7,123 nucleotides of DNA from Clostridiales bacterium (GTDB lineage Bacteria; Bacillota; Clostridia; Christensenellales; CAG-138): contig DNFZ01000071.1 in the NCBI GenBank assembly GCA_003486785.1, forward strand, positions 1 through 7,123, in the 5' to 3' direction. Under the pieces are notes generated by a model. That model saw nothing but the letters and a program-made list of their open reading frames with translations. It searched no databases and was not told the DNA's origin. Below, in pieces: positions 1-5,020 of this stretch (positions within the stretch are counted from its first letter, which is position 1; every line of letters starts with the position of its first letter). The position numbers and the translations under genes are program-made.

Positions 1-1
1 C

Positions 2-298
2 ATCGAAGTCCCTGTTGAAACGCTCATCCGGCGAATCAGCGGACGCAGAATGTGCGCGGCATGCGGGGCGGGGTATCATGTATCCAGCTATGCGGACACA
101 GTTTGCAAATGCGGAGCCGCGCTGTATCAGCGCGAGGACGATCAGGAAGAAACCGTGCGCAACCGTCTTGTGGTCTATGAGCGGCAGACCAAGCCCCTGA
201 TCGACTATTATTCGAGCAAGGGTCTGCTCCATACGGTCAACGGCGACGCGGCAATCGATACGGTCGATGCTGCGATTCACGCGGTGCTCGAACAATGA
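2..298 (+). CDS. adk: Adenylate kinase, C-terminal part (5' end outside window)
   Basis: Adenylate kinase interconverts ATP + AMP and 2 ADP in the cytosol. Only the last 98 residues are present, from within the LID domain to the C-terminus; the N-terminal P-loop lies upstream of the window. Visible family marks are RISGRR just before the LID, a four-cysteine LID knuckle (C18, C21, C35, C37 of the fragment), YQREDD with its conserved Arg and Asp pair, VRNRL, and PLIDYY near the end. The knuckle shows this is the zinc-type LID of Gram-positive bacteria. Its spacing is odd: C-x2-C-x13-C-x-C, where the usual form is C-x2-C-x16-C-x2-C. The TGA stop overlaps the map start in an ATGA, so the two genes are probably translationally coupled. 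Identity is secure; only the zinc geometry is uncertain. Confidence 0.96.
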   Translation: MEVPVETLIRRISGRRMCAACGAGYHVSSYADTVCKCGAALYQREDDQEETVRNRLVVYERQTKPLIDYYSSKGLLHTVNGDAAIDTVDAAIHAVLEQ

Positions 299-1074
299 GT
301 GGCATCACGATCAAATCCGCCTCTGACATCGAGAAGATGGACGAAGCGGGGCGCATAGTGGAAGAGACGCTCAATCTGCTGGCGAAATCTGCCGAAATCG
401 GCATGACGACACAGCAGCTGGACGACATTGCGGCTTCTTATATCGAAAGCCGCGGCGCGGAAGCCTCGTTTTTGAACTACAACGGGTACCCGAGGAGCAT
501 CTGCACATCGGTGAACGAACAGGTGGTTCACGGCATCCCCGGCAAGTACCGCCTCAGGGATGGGGACATTCTGTCTCTGGACGTGGGCGCTTACAAGAAC
601 GGGTTTCACGGAGACGCGGCGCGCACAGTCCTCATCGGCAGCGTATCAGAGGAGATACAAGCGCTCGTTCGCGTCACAAAAGCCTGTTTCTTCGAAGCAA
701 TCCGGTTTGCAAAGCCGGGCTATCGCGTCTCGGACATCGCAAAGGCCATTCAGGCGCATGCCGAAAAACACGGATACGGCGTAGTGCGCGATCTGGTCGG
801 TCACGGAATCGGGCGGCAGATGCATGAAGATCCCGAGGTGCCAAACTTCTGGGATTACACGCGGTTTGGGCACGGAGCGCGCCTCGCGGCGGGGATGACC
901 ATCGCCATTGAACCCATGATCAACATGGGGACAGCGCGCGTTCACCAACTCGACGACGGCTGGACGGTGGTCACGGCAGACGGAAAACCATCCGCGCATT
1001 ACGAGAACACCGTGCTGATCACCGAGGGCGAACCGAGGCTGCTGACACTGCACGGGGAGGACGAAGGCGCATGA
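295..1074 (+). CDS. map: Type I methionine aminopeptidase
   Basis: Removes the initiator methionine from nascent proteins whose second residue is small; a cytosolic enzyme acting at the ribosome exit. The 259 residues match the usual length of the short bacterial type I form without an N-terminal extension. All five metal ligands of the pita-bread fold can be placed: D96 (in SLDVGAY), D107 (HGDAAR), H170 (VGHGIG), E206 (AIEPM) and E237 (HYENT). The catalytic histidines H79 (VVHGIP) and H177 (MHEDP) are also present. The ATG lies inside the adk stop (ATGA overlap), and the gene's own stop overlaps the next ATG in the same way, so adk, map and the KOW gene form one coupled block. Nothing is missing or unusual in the protein. 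Confidence 0.98.
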   Translation: MSGITIKSASDIEKMDEAGRIVEETLNLLAKSAEIGMTTQQLDDIAASYIESRGAEASFLNYNGYPRSICTSVNEQVVHGIPGKYRLRDGDILSLDVGAYKNGFHGDAARTVLIGSVSEEIQALVRVTKACFFEAIRFAKPGYRVSDIAKAIQAHAEKHGYGVVRDLVGHGIGRQMHEDPEVPNFWDYTRFGHGARLAAGMTIAIEPMINMGTARVHQLDDGWTVVTADGKPSAHYENTVLITEGEPRLLTLHGEDEGA

Positions 1075-1346
1075 ATGAGCCGGTGATCGGAAGCGTTTGC
1101 ACATCGCGTGCCGGGCACGACAAGGGCCGCGCGTTCCTCATCGTTGGAATATTCGACGAGCAGCATGTGCTGCTGAGCGACGGGGTGACGAGAAAACTCG
1201 CGCGCCCGAAGAAGAAAAAACTGACGCATTTGCGCGTAGAGCCGCAAAAAGCGGGCGAAATTGCAAAAAAGTTCGCAGAAAATCAAGAAATACTGGACGC
1301 GGACGTGCGAAAAGCGTTACAATTATACGGTTACAACAACGGCTGA
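1071..1346 (+). CDS. KOW-domain RNA-binding protein (L14e/L27e-like)
   Basis: A 91-residue basic protein with a KOW motif near its N-terminus (about residues 5-31: G-S-V-C-T-S-R-A-G-H-D-K-G-R followed by a hydrophobic strand). A lysine-rich turn follows (RPKKKKLTHL, residues 45-54), and the C-terminal part is helix-like and charged. This matches the small KOW protein that Firmicutes often carry between map and infA; databases usually name it after archaeal/eukaryotic ribosomal proteins L14e/L6e/L27e. From the KOW fold and the setting it should bind RNA, perhaps ribosomal, but I know of no assigned function and do not give one. The ATG overlaps the map stop (ATGA); GGGGAGG at 1054-1060, ten bases upstream, is a good ribosome binding site inside the end of map. 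Family is fairly sure, role unknown. Confidence 0.88.
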   Translation: MNEPVIGSVCTSRAGHDKGRAFLIVGIFDEQHVLLSDGVTRKLARPKKKKLTHLRVEPQKAGEIAKKFAENQEILDADVRKALQLYGYNNG

Positions 1347-1351
1347 GACCC

Positions 1352-1370
1352 GCCGCAATCCGATTGCGGC
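1352..1370 (+). other. Hairpin in the KOW gene-infA spacer
   Basis: GCCGCAAT (1352-1359) and ATTGCGGC (1363-1370) are perfect inverted repeats, giving an 8-bp stem with a CCG loop just after the KOW gene stop. No T-run follows, so it is not an intrinsic terminator. It lies about 37 bases ahead of the infA ribosome binding site and could be a processing or stability element of the mRNA. Function is inference. Confidence 0.55.
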
Positions 1371-1406
1371 AGACTACGAGACAGACCATGTTGAAACAGA
1401 CAAATT

Positions 1407-1413
1407 AGGAGGG
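1407..1413 (+). promoter_or_regulatory. infA ribosome binding site that decides a TTG start
   Basis: AGGAGGG is a near-perfect Shine-Dalgarno sequence five bases before TTG 1419-1421. There is no in-frame ATG between the upstream in-frame stop (TGA 1392-1394) and this TTG. The next in-frame ATG would be residue 21, inside the conserved core, so the TTG is the only credible start. Confidence 0.9.
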
Positions 1414-1418
1414 ATAGC

Positions 1419-1640
1419 TTGTCTAAACAGGACGTTATTGAAGTAGAAGGTGTCGTTTCGGATTCCTTCCCGAACGCAATGTTCGAGGTAAAGCTCCAGA
1501 ATGGTCACAAGATACTCGCAACGATATCGGGGAAGCTTCGGATGAATTTCATTCGAATCCTGCCGGGTGACAGGGTCACCGTGGAGCTCTCTCCGTACGA
1601 TTTGTCACGCGGGCGTATCACCTGGCGCGGCAAGAACTGA
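1419..1640 (+). CDS. infA: Translation initiation factor IF-1
   Basis: IF-1 binds the A site of the 30S subunit and works with IF-2 and IF-3 in start-site selection. The 73-residue product is a single S1-like OB fold, the family's usual size (about 72). Recognisable stretches are DVIEVEGVV at the start, PNAMFEV, NGHKILA with ISGK following, MNFIRILPGD, and VELSPYDLSRGRI near the end. Translation starts at TTG, fixed by a strong AGGAGGG five bases upstream and by the lack of any usable ATG. A weaker start codon behind a strong Shine-Dalgarno sequence may tune the level of this factor; that is inference. The gene sits between the KOW gene and rpmJ, as in most Firmicutes. Confidence 0.97.
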   Translation: MSKQDVIEVEGVVSDSFPNAMFEVKLQNGHKILATISGKLRMNFIRILPGDRVTVELSPYDLSRGRITWRGKN

Positions 1641-1757
1641 TTTTGAGAAGAGCCTGTTGCTTGAGCAAGCCACACGACCAAGGCGCTTGTAAGACGCAAA
1701 AGAAAAGCTCTTTGAGAATATGATTTTCTGACGATAGGAAGCGAAAGGAGAACCACC

Positions 1758-1871
1758 ATGAAAGTAAGACCGAGTGTGAAACCCATTTGCGAAAAATGCA
1801 AGATCATCAAACGCAAAGGCCGCATCATGGTTATCTGCGAAAACCCCAAGCACAAGCAGAAGCAGGGCTGA
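1758..1871 (+). CDS. rpmJ: 50S ribosomal protein L36, zinc-binding form
   Basis: A 37-residue protein, exactly the normal length of L36, a small component of the large subunit. It reads MKVRPSVKPICEKC at the start and ENPKHKQKQG at the end. The zinc ligands C11, C14, C27 and H32 are all present, so this is the zinc-containing (C+) form and not the zinc-free paralogue used under zinc shortage. AAAGGAG at 1744-1750 lies seven bases before the ATG. It follows infA after a 117-base gap and precedes rpsM after a 116-base gap, the two longest spacers in the operon. Confidence 0.98.
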   Translation: MKVRPSVKPICEKCKIIKRKGRIMVICENPKHKQKQG

Positions 1872-1884
1872 TTCCGGAACAATA

Positions 1885-1936
1885 CCGCCGGAGCGGCTGC
1901 GTAAGGAAGGGGAATCCTGATTTACGTTTCCGGCGG
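1885..1936 (+). other. Nested hairpin in the rpmJ-rpsM spacer, candidate r-protein leader element
   Basis: CCGCCGGA (1885-1892) pairs perfectly with TCCGGCGG (1929-1936), extendable by a G-U pair. Inside it CGTAA (1900-1904) pairs with TTACG (1922-1926), and alternatively AGGA (1904-1907) with TCCT (1915-1918). Downstream, TTTAC (1966-1970) and GTAAA (1975-1979) form a weak stem that puts GGAG of the rpsM ribosome binding site in its loop. CGTAA could instead pair with TTACG at 1967-1971, next to that site. Such mutually exclusive pairings just before rpsM would suit feedback control by a ribosomal protein such as S4, as in the E. coli alpha operon. The pairings are seen; the regulatory role is inference. 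Confidence 0.5.
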
Positions 1937-1949
1937 ATGCTGATATACA
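1921..1949 (+). promoter_or_regulatory. Candidate internal sigma-A promoter before rpsM
   Basis: TTTACG (1921-1926, four of six matches to the -35 consensus) is followed after 17 bases by TATACA (1944-1949, four of six), preceded by TGA to make an extended -10 (TGnTATA). Transcription would start near 1956 and leave a leader of about 32 bases containing the rpsM ribosome binding site. It would let rpsM-rpsK-rpsD-rpoA-rplQ be transcribed apart from the upstream genes. It overlaps the arm of the hairpin at 1885-1936, so one reading may exclude the other. Confidence 0.4.
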
Positions 1950-1987
1950 ACACTATTTATGACTATTTACGGAGGTAAAGGAACGAT

Positions 1988-2356
1988 ATGGCACGTATTT
2001 CTGGCGTTGACCTTCCCAGAGACAAACGGATCGAATACGGCTTGACCTATATCTATGGGATCGGGCATAAGACCGCTTTGCAAATATTGTCCGCGACCGG
2101 TGTCGACCCCGACATCCGCGTACGCGACCTGGCTGAAAGCGACGTCTCTAAACTCAGAGACTACATCGATCATCATCTCAAGGTGGAAGGCGACCTGCGC
2201 CGTGAAACCTCGATGAACATCAAGCGGCTGATCGAGATCGGCTGCTACCGCGGCGTGCGGCACCGCAAAGGCCTGCCGGTTCGCGGGCAGAGCACCAAGC
2301 AGAACGCTCGCACGCGCAAGGGACCCAAGCGCTCGCAGAGCGGCAAGAAACGATAA
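1988..2356 (+). CDS. rpsM: 30S ribosomal protein S13
   Basis: S13 sits in the head of the small subunit and contacts the P-site tRNA and the large subunit through intersubunit bridges. The 122 residues match the usual length. Conserved runs are MARISGVDLPRDKR at the N-terminus, YIYGIGHKTA with its helix-hairpin-helix-like glycines, KVEGDLRRE, NIKRLIEIGCYRG and RHRKGLPVRGQ, and a basic C-terminal tail (NARTRKGPKR) that reaches towards tRNA. Residue 102 is Ser in RGQSTK, where many bacteria have Arg or Lys; this is probably a tolerated lineage variant. Two Shine-Dalgarno-like runs precede the ATG, GGAGG (1971-1975) and AAAGGA (1977-1982). The structured spacer upstream may control this gene and those after it. 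Confidence 0.98.
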   Translation: MARISGVDLPRDKRIEYGLTYIYGIGHKTALQILSATGVDPDIRVRDLAESDVSKLRDYIDHHLKVEGDLRRETSMNIKRLIEIGCYRGVRHRKGLPVRGQSTKQNARTRKGPKRSQSGKKR

Positions 2357-2371
2357 GGAGGAGAAGCGATT

Positions 2372-2779
2372 ATGGCAGCAGCAAAGCAAGTCAAGAAGAC
2401 CGCCACCACGCGCAAGCGCCGCGAGCGCAAGAACATTGAGCGCGGGGCAGCGCACATCCGCTCTTCCTTCAACAACACCCTTGTAACCATCACCGACCTG
2501 CAGGGCAACGCCCTGAGCTGGTCGAGCGCGGGTTCACTCGGGTTCCGCGGCTCGAAGAAATCCACGCCGTTTGCAGCGCAGATGGCGGCGGAAACCGCCG
2601 CGCGCGGCGCGATGGAGCATGGCCTCAAGACCGTTGAGGTCTACATCAAAGGCCCGGGCTCCGGCCGTGAAGCGGCAATCCGCGCCCTGCAGACCGCAGG
2701 CCTGGATGTCAACATGATCAAGGACGTGACGCCCATCCCCCATAACGGATGCCGCCCGCCCAAGCGCAGAAGAGTTTAA
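2372..2779 (+). CDS. rpsK: 30S ribosomal protein S11
   Basis: S11 lies on the small-subunit platform near the E site and the mRNA exit. The 135 residues fit the family, with a basic N-terminal tail (KKTATTRKRRERKNIERG) typical of Firmicutes. Family runs are HIRSSFNNTLVTITD, GFRGSKKSTPFAAQ, IKGPGSGREAAIRAL and the invariant C-terminal PIPHNGCRPPKRRRV. The Asn-Gly at residues 125-126 corresponds to the site known to be converted to isoaspartate in E. coli S11. GGAGGAG (2357-2363) starts directly after the rpsM stop and lies eight bases before the ATG, giving a tight 15-base spacer. Confidence 0.98.
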   Translation: MAAAKQVKKTATTRKRRERKNIERGAAHIRSSFNNTLVTITDLQGNALSWSSAGSLGFRGSKKSTPFAAQMAAETAARGAMEHGLKTVEVYIKGPGSGREAAIRALQTAGLDVNMIKDVTPIPHNGCRPPKRRRV

Positions 2780-2794
2780 GGAGGGAAAAGCGAT

Positions 2795-3421
2795 ATGGCA
2801 AGATATACCGGTTCCGTCTGCAGGCAGTGCCGCAGAGAAGGCGTCAAGCTTTTCCTCAAGGGCGATCGTTGCTTTTCCGAGAAATGTGCGGTAAGCAAGC
2901 GCCACACCCCTCCGGGAATGCACGGACAGGGCAGAAAGAAGCAGAGCGAATACGGCATTCAGCTTCGCGAGAAGCAGAAGGTGCGTAGAGCTTACGGCGT
3001 GCTGGAGTCCCAGTTCCGCAAATATTACGACCTTGCGACAAACATGCGCGGCATCACCGGCGAAAATATGCTTTCGCTTTTGGAGCGCCGCCTGGATAAC
3101 GTGGCTTACCGTCTCAACTTTGGCGACTCGCGCCCGATGGCGCGCCAGATGGTCAACCACGGCCACATGATGGTCAACGGCAAGAAGGTTGATATTGCTT
3201 CCTACCTCGTTAAGGCCGGAGATGTCATCTCCATCCGCGAGAAGAGCAAAGATGTCGAATTCTATAAAACCCTCAAAGAGCAGGGCGCAGCCAGAACCGT
3301 TCCGAAATGGCTCGAGCTGGATGCCGAAAAGCTCACCGGTAAGGTCGTCGCCCTCCCGTCGCGCGGCGATATCGACTTGACGATTGAAGAGCATCTCATC
3401 GTTGAGTACTACTCCAGGTAA
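2795..3421 (+). CDS. rpsD: 30S ribosomal protein S4, zinc-binding form
   Basis: S4 is a primary 16S rRNA binding protein that starts 30S assembly and forms part of the mRNA entry tunnel. The 208 residues match the usual 200-209. The N-terminal domain keeps four cysteines, C9, C12, C26 and C31 (C-x2-C-x13-C-x4-C), the zinc-binding C+ form. The S4 RNA-binding fold covers about residues 93-160 (LLERRLDNVAYRL, GDSRPMARQMVNHGH, VNGKKVDI). The C-terminus IEEHLIVEYYSR is standard. GGAGGG (2780-2785) is nine bases before the ATG, in a spacer of only 15 bases, leaving no room for the separate S4 leader that Bacillus subtilis has before its stand-alone rpsD. Any S4 feedback would have to act elsewhere in the operon. 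Confidence 0.98.
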   Translation: MARYTGSVCRQCRREGVKLFLKGDRCFSEKCAVSKRHTPPGMHGQGRKKQSEYGIQLREKQKVRRAYGVLESQFRKYYDLATNMRGITGENMLSLLERRLDNVAYRLNFGDSRPMARQMVNHGHMMVNGKKVDIASYLVKAGDVISIREKSKDVEFYKTLKEQGAARTVPKWLELDAEKLTGKVVALPSRGDIDLTIEEHLIVEYYSR

Positions 3422-3437
3422 GCCAAGCAGATTTGGC
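3422..3437 (+). other. Small hairpin between rpsD and rpoA
   Basis: Right after the rpsD stop, GCCAAG (3422-3427) pairs with TTTGGC (3432-3437), six pairs with one G-U, closed by a CAGA loop. No T-run follows, so it should not stop transcription. It may mark an mRNA processing or stability boundary between ribosomal-protein and polymerase genes; the function is a guess and the stem is short. Confidence 0.35.
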
Positions 3438-3471
3438 GGACCGCAACAAACAAACCGAAGGAGGGTAAGCA

Positions 3472-4413
3472 ATGCTGGAGATCGAAAAGCCCAAACTCGA
3501 ATGTGTTGAACTGACGGACGACTACGGCAAGTTTGTCGTTGAGCCGTTAGAGCGCGGATTCGGCACTACGCTTGGCAATTCCATGCGTCGCGTGTTGCTC
3601 TCGAGCCTGCCCGGCGTGGCGGTAACGAGCGTGCGCATCGACGGCGTGCTCCATGAGTTCTCGATCATCGAGGGTGTGAAGGAAGACGTTACCGAAATCA
3701 TTCTCAACCTTAAGGAGCTGTGCTGCAAACTCTATTGCGACGGCCCCAAAAAGGTGATTATCGATGCGAGCGGTGAAGGCGAAGTCAAGGCCAAGGATAT
3801 CCTGCCGGATTCCGACGTAGTGATCATCAATCCGGAGTTGCACATTGCAACGCTGGACAAGGGCGCAAAGCTCCACATGGAGATCATGCTCGAAAACGGC
3901 CGCGGCTATGTCCCGATCGAGCGCAACAAACGGCACGACATGCCCATCGGCGAGATCGTCATAGACTCGATCTTTACGCCGATTGAGAAGGTCAACTTCA
4001 CTGTTGAGAACACGCGCGTGGGACAGATTACGGACTTTGACAAGCTCACGCTCGAAATCTGGACGAATGGCAGCATCAAGCCGGATGAGGCGGCAAGCCT
4101 CGCGGCGAAGATCCTCACCGAGCATCTGGCGCTCTTCATCAATCTCACCGATCACGTGGTCGGCGTGGAGATTCTCGTGGAGAAGGAAGAGAGCAAAAAA
4201 GAGAGGATTCTGGAGATGAACATCGAGGATCTCGATCTCTCCGTCCGCTCTTACAACTGCCTCAAGCGCGCGGGCATCAACACCGTGGAAGAGCTTGTGC
4301 AGCGTGACGAGGAAGAGATGATGAAGGTTCGGAATCTCGGCCGGAAGTCGCTCGAGGAAGTTCAGGCAAAACTGAGTGCGCTGGGTCTGTCACTTCGCGC
4401 ACACGATGAATAA
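3472..4413 (+). CDS. rpoA: DNA-directed RNA polymerase subunit alpha
   Basis: The alpha subunit dimerises to scaffold beta and beta' and contacts promoter UP elements and activators. The length of 313 residues is standard. The N-terminal assembly domain (about 1-230) shows FVVEPLERGFGTTLGNSMRRVLLSSLPG and later NGRGYVP with DMPIGEI. A short acidic/lysine linker (about 236-246) leads to the C-terminal DNA-binding domain (about 248-313), where the residues corresponding to E. coli R265, N294, G296, K298 and S299 are R259, N288, G290, K292 and S293. AAGGAGGG (3458-3465) lies six bases before the ATG. Placement between rpsD and rplQ is the standard bacterial order. Confidence 0.99.
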   Translation: MLEIEKPKLECVELTDDYGKFVVEPLERGFGTTLGNSMRRVLLSSLPGVAVTSVRIDGVLHEFSIIEGVKEDVTEIILNLKELCCKLYCDGPKKVIIDASGEGEVKAKDILPDSDVVIINPELHIATLDKGAKLHMEIMLENGRGYVPIERNKRHDMPIGEIVIDSIFTPIEKVNFTVENTRVGQITDFDKLTLEIWTNGSIKPDEAASLAAKILTEHLALFINLTDHVVGVEILVEKEESKKERILEMNIEDLDLSVRSYNCLKRAGINTVEELVQRDEEEMMKVRNLGRKSLEEVQAKLSALGLSLRAHDE

Positions 4414-4427
4414 GAGGAGGAAGCACA

Positions 4428-4937
4428 ATGGCGAACCGCAAACTGGGGAAGCCCTCTGATCAGCGAGTCGCGCTTTTGAGGAATCAGACCACAGCGCTCA
4501 TTTGGAACGGCAAGATCGTAACGACCGAATCCCGCGCCAAAGAGGTCCGCTCGATTGCTGAAAAGCTCATCACGCTGGCAGTTCGGGAATACGATAACAG
4601 CCAAACCGTGGAAAAGGAATCCCGCAACGAGAAGTCGCAGATCGTCAAGCGCGAAGTCACCAACGACAAGGCGAGCAAGCTCGCCGCGCGCCGCGCGATC
4701 ATGGCGTACGTCTATGATGTGCCGGAGCCCAGAGAAAAGAAAGAGAGCAAGAGCGAATACGCCGAGCGTTCGAAAGAGCGCGCGCATCCGGTGGTTGAGA
4801 AGCTCTTTCGCGATCTTGCGCCGAAGTATGCCAAGCGCGCCGAAGCCGGCAGCAAGGGCGGCTATACGCGCATGTATAAGCTCGGGCCCCGCCGCGGAGA
4901 CGCAGCCGAGATGGTCGTCCTCGAGCTGGTGGACTAG
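4428..4937 (+). CDS. rplQ: 50S ribosomal protein L17 with two charged insertions
   Basis: L17 binds 23S rRNA near the peptide exit. The conserved frame is clear: ANRKLGKPSDQRVALLRN at the start, ESRAKEVRSIAEKLITLA (35-51), AARRAIMAY (86-94), VVEKLFRDLAPKYA (122-135) and GGYTRMYKLGPRRGDAAEMV near the end. At 169 residues it is about 50 longer than the usual 112-130. Aligning by eye with ordinary L17 places the extra length in two blocks, about 55-80 and 98-119. Both are rich in Lys, Glu, Ser and Arg, and there is a small extra turn at 138-143. Longer L17 proteins occur in some Clostridia, so this may be a lineage trait and not an error; the frame is open throughout. It is the last gene of the operon, 14 bases after rpoA with GAGGAGG before its ATG. 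Confidence 0.97.
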   Translation: MANRKLGKPSDQRVALLRNQTTALIWNGKIVTTESRAKEVRSIAEKLITLAVREYDNSQTVEKESRNEKSQIVKREVTNDKASKLAARRAIMAYVYDVPEPREKKESKSEYAERSKERAHPVVEKLFRDLAPKYAKRAEAGSKGGYTRMYKLGPRRGDAAEMVVLELVD

Positions 4938-4958
4938 CTTTACAGTCAAGCAACACAC

Positions 4959-4987
4959 AAAACCCGCCGATTATCCGGCGGGTTTTT
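4959..4987. terminator. Bidirectional intrinsic terminator after rplQ
   Basis: CCCGCCG (4963-4969) and CGGCGGG (4976-4982) form a seven-pair GC stem with an ATTATC loop. AAAA (4959-4962) on one flank and TTTTT (4983-4987) on the other extend it and supply a U-tract on either strand. It sits 22 bases after the rplQ stop and about 34 bases past the end of the converging minus-strand gene, so it should end both transcripts. Confidence 0.92.
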
Positions 4988-5020
4988 GCGCGCGAGAAGA
5001 CTGATTCATCCAAGAGGAAA

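Noticed and set aside
1316..1336. Direct repeat GTTACAA at 1316-1322 and 1330-1336
   Set aside because: It lies in the coding end of the KOW gene and the repeat is short; coincidence is enough.
1388..1408. Six-codon ATG frame ending at the infA ribosome binding site, a possible leader peptide
   Set aside because: No Shine-Dalgarno sequence of its own and no meaningful codon run; likely chance.
1719..1724. TATGAT before rpmJ as a promoter -10
   Set aside because: Five of six matches, but no -35-like hexamer at 16-18 bases and no TG extension.
1641..1757. The infA-rpmJ spacer as a structured leader
   Set aside because: Only very short or AT-rich inverted repeats (for example GCTTG-AG-CAAGC near 1659) could be found; none is convincing.
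2534..3472. A 312-residue open frame on the minus strand across rpsK and rpsD
   Set aside because: It runs antisense to two certain ribosomal-protein genes, has no recognisable family and no proper ribosome binding site; GC-rich coding DNA easily leaves such frames open.
3547..4155. A 202-residue open frame on the minus strand within rpoA
   Set aside because: Antisense shadow of a conserved gene with no family resemblance.
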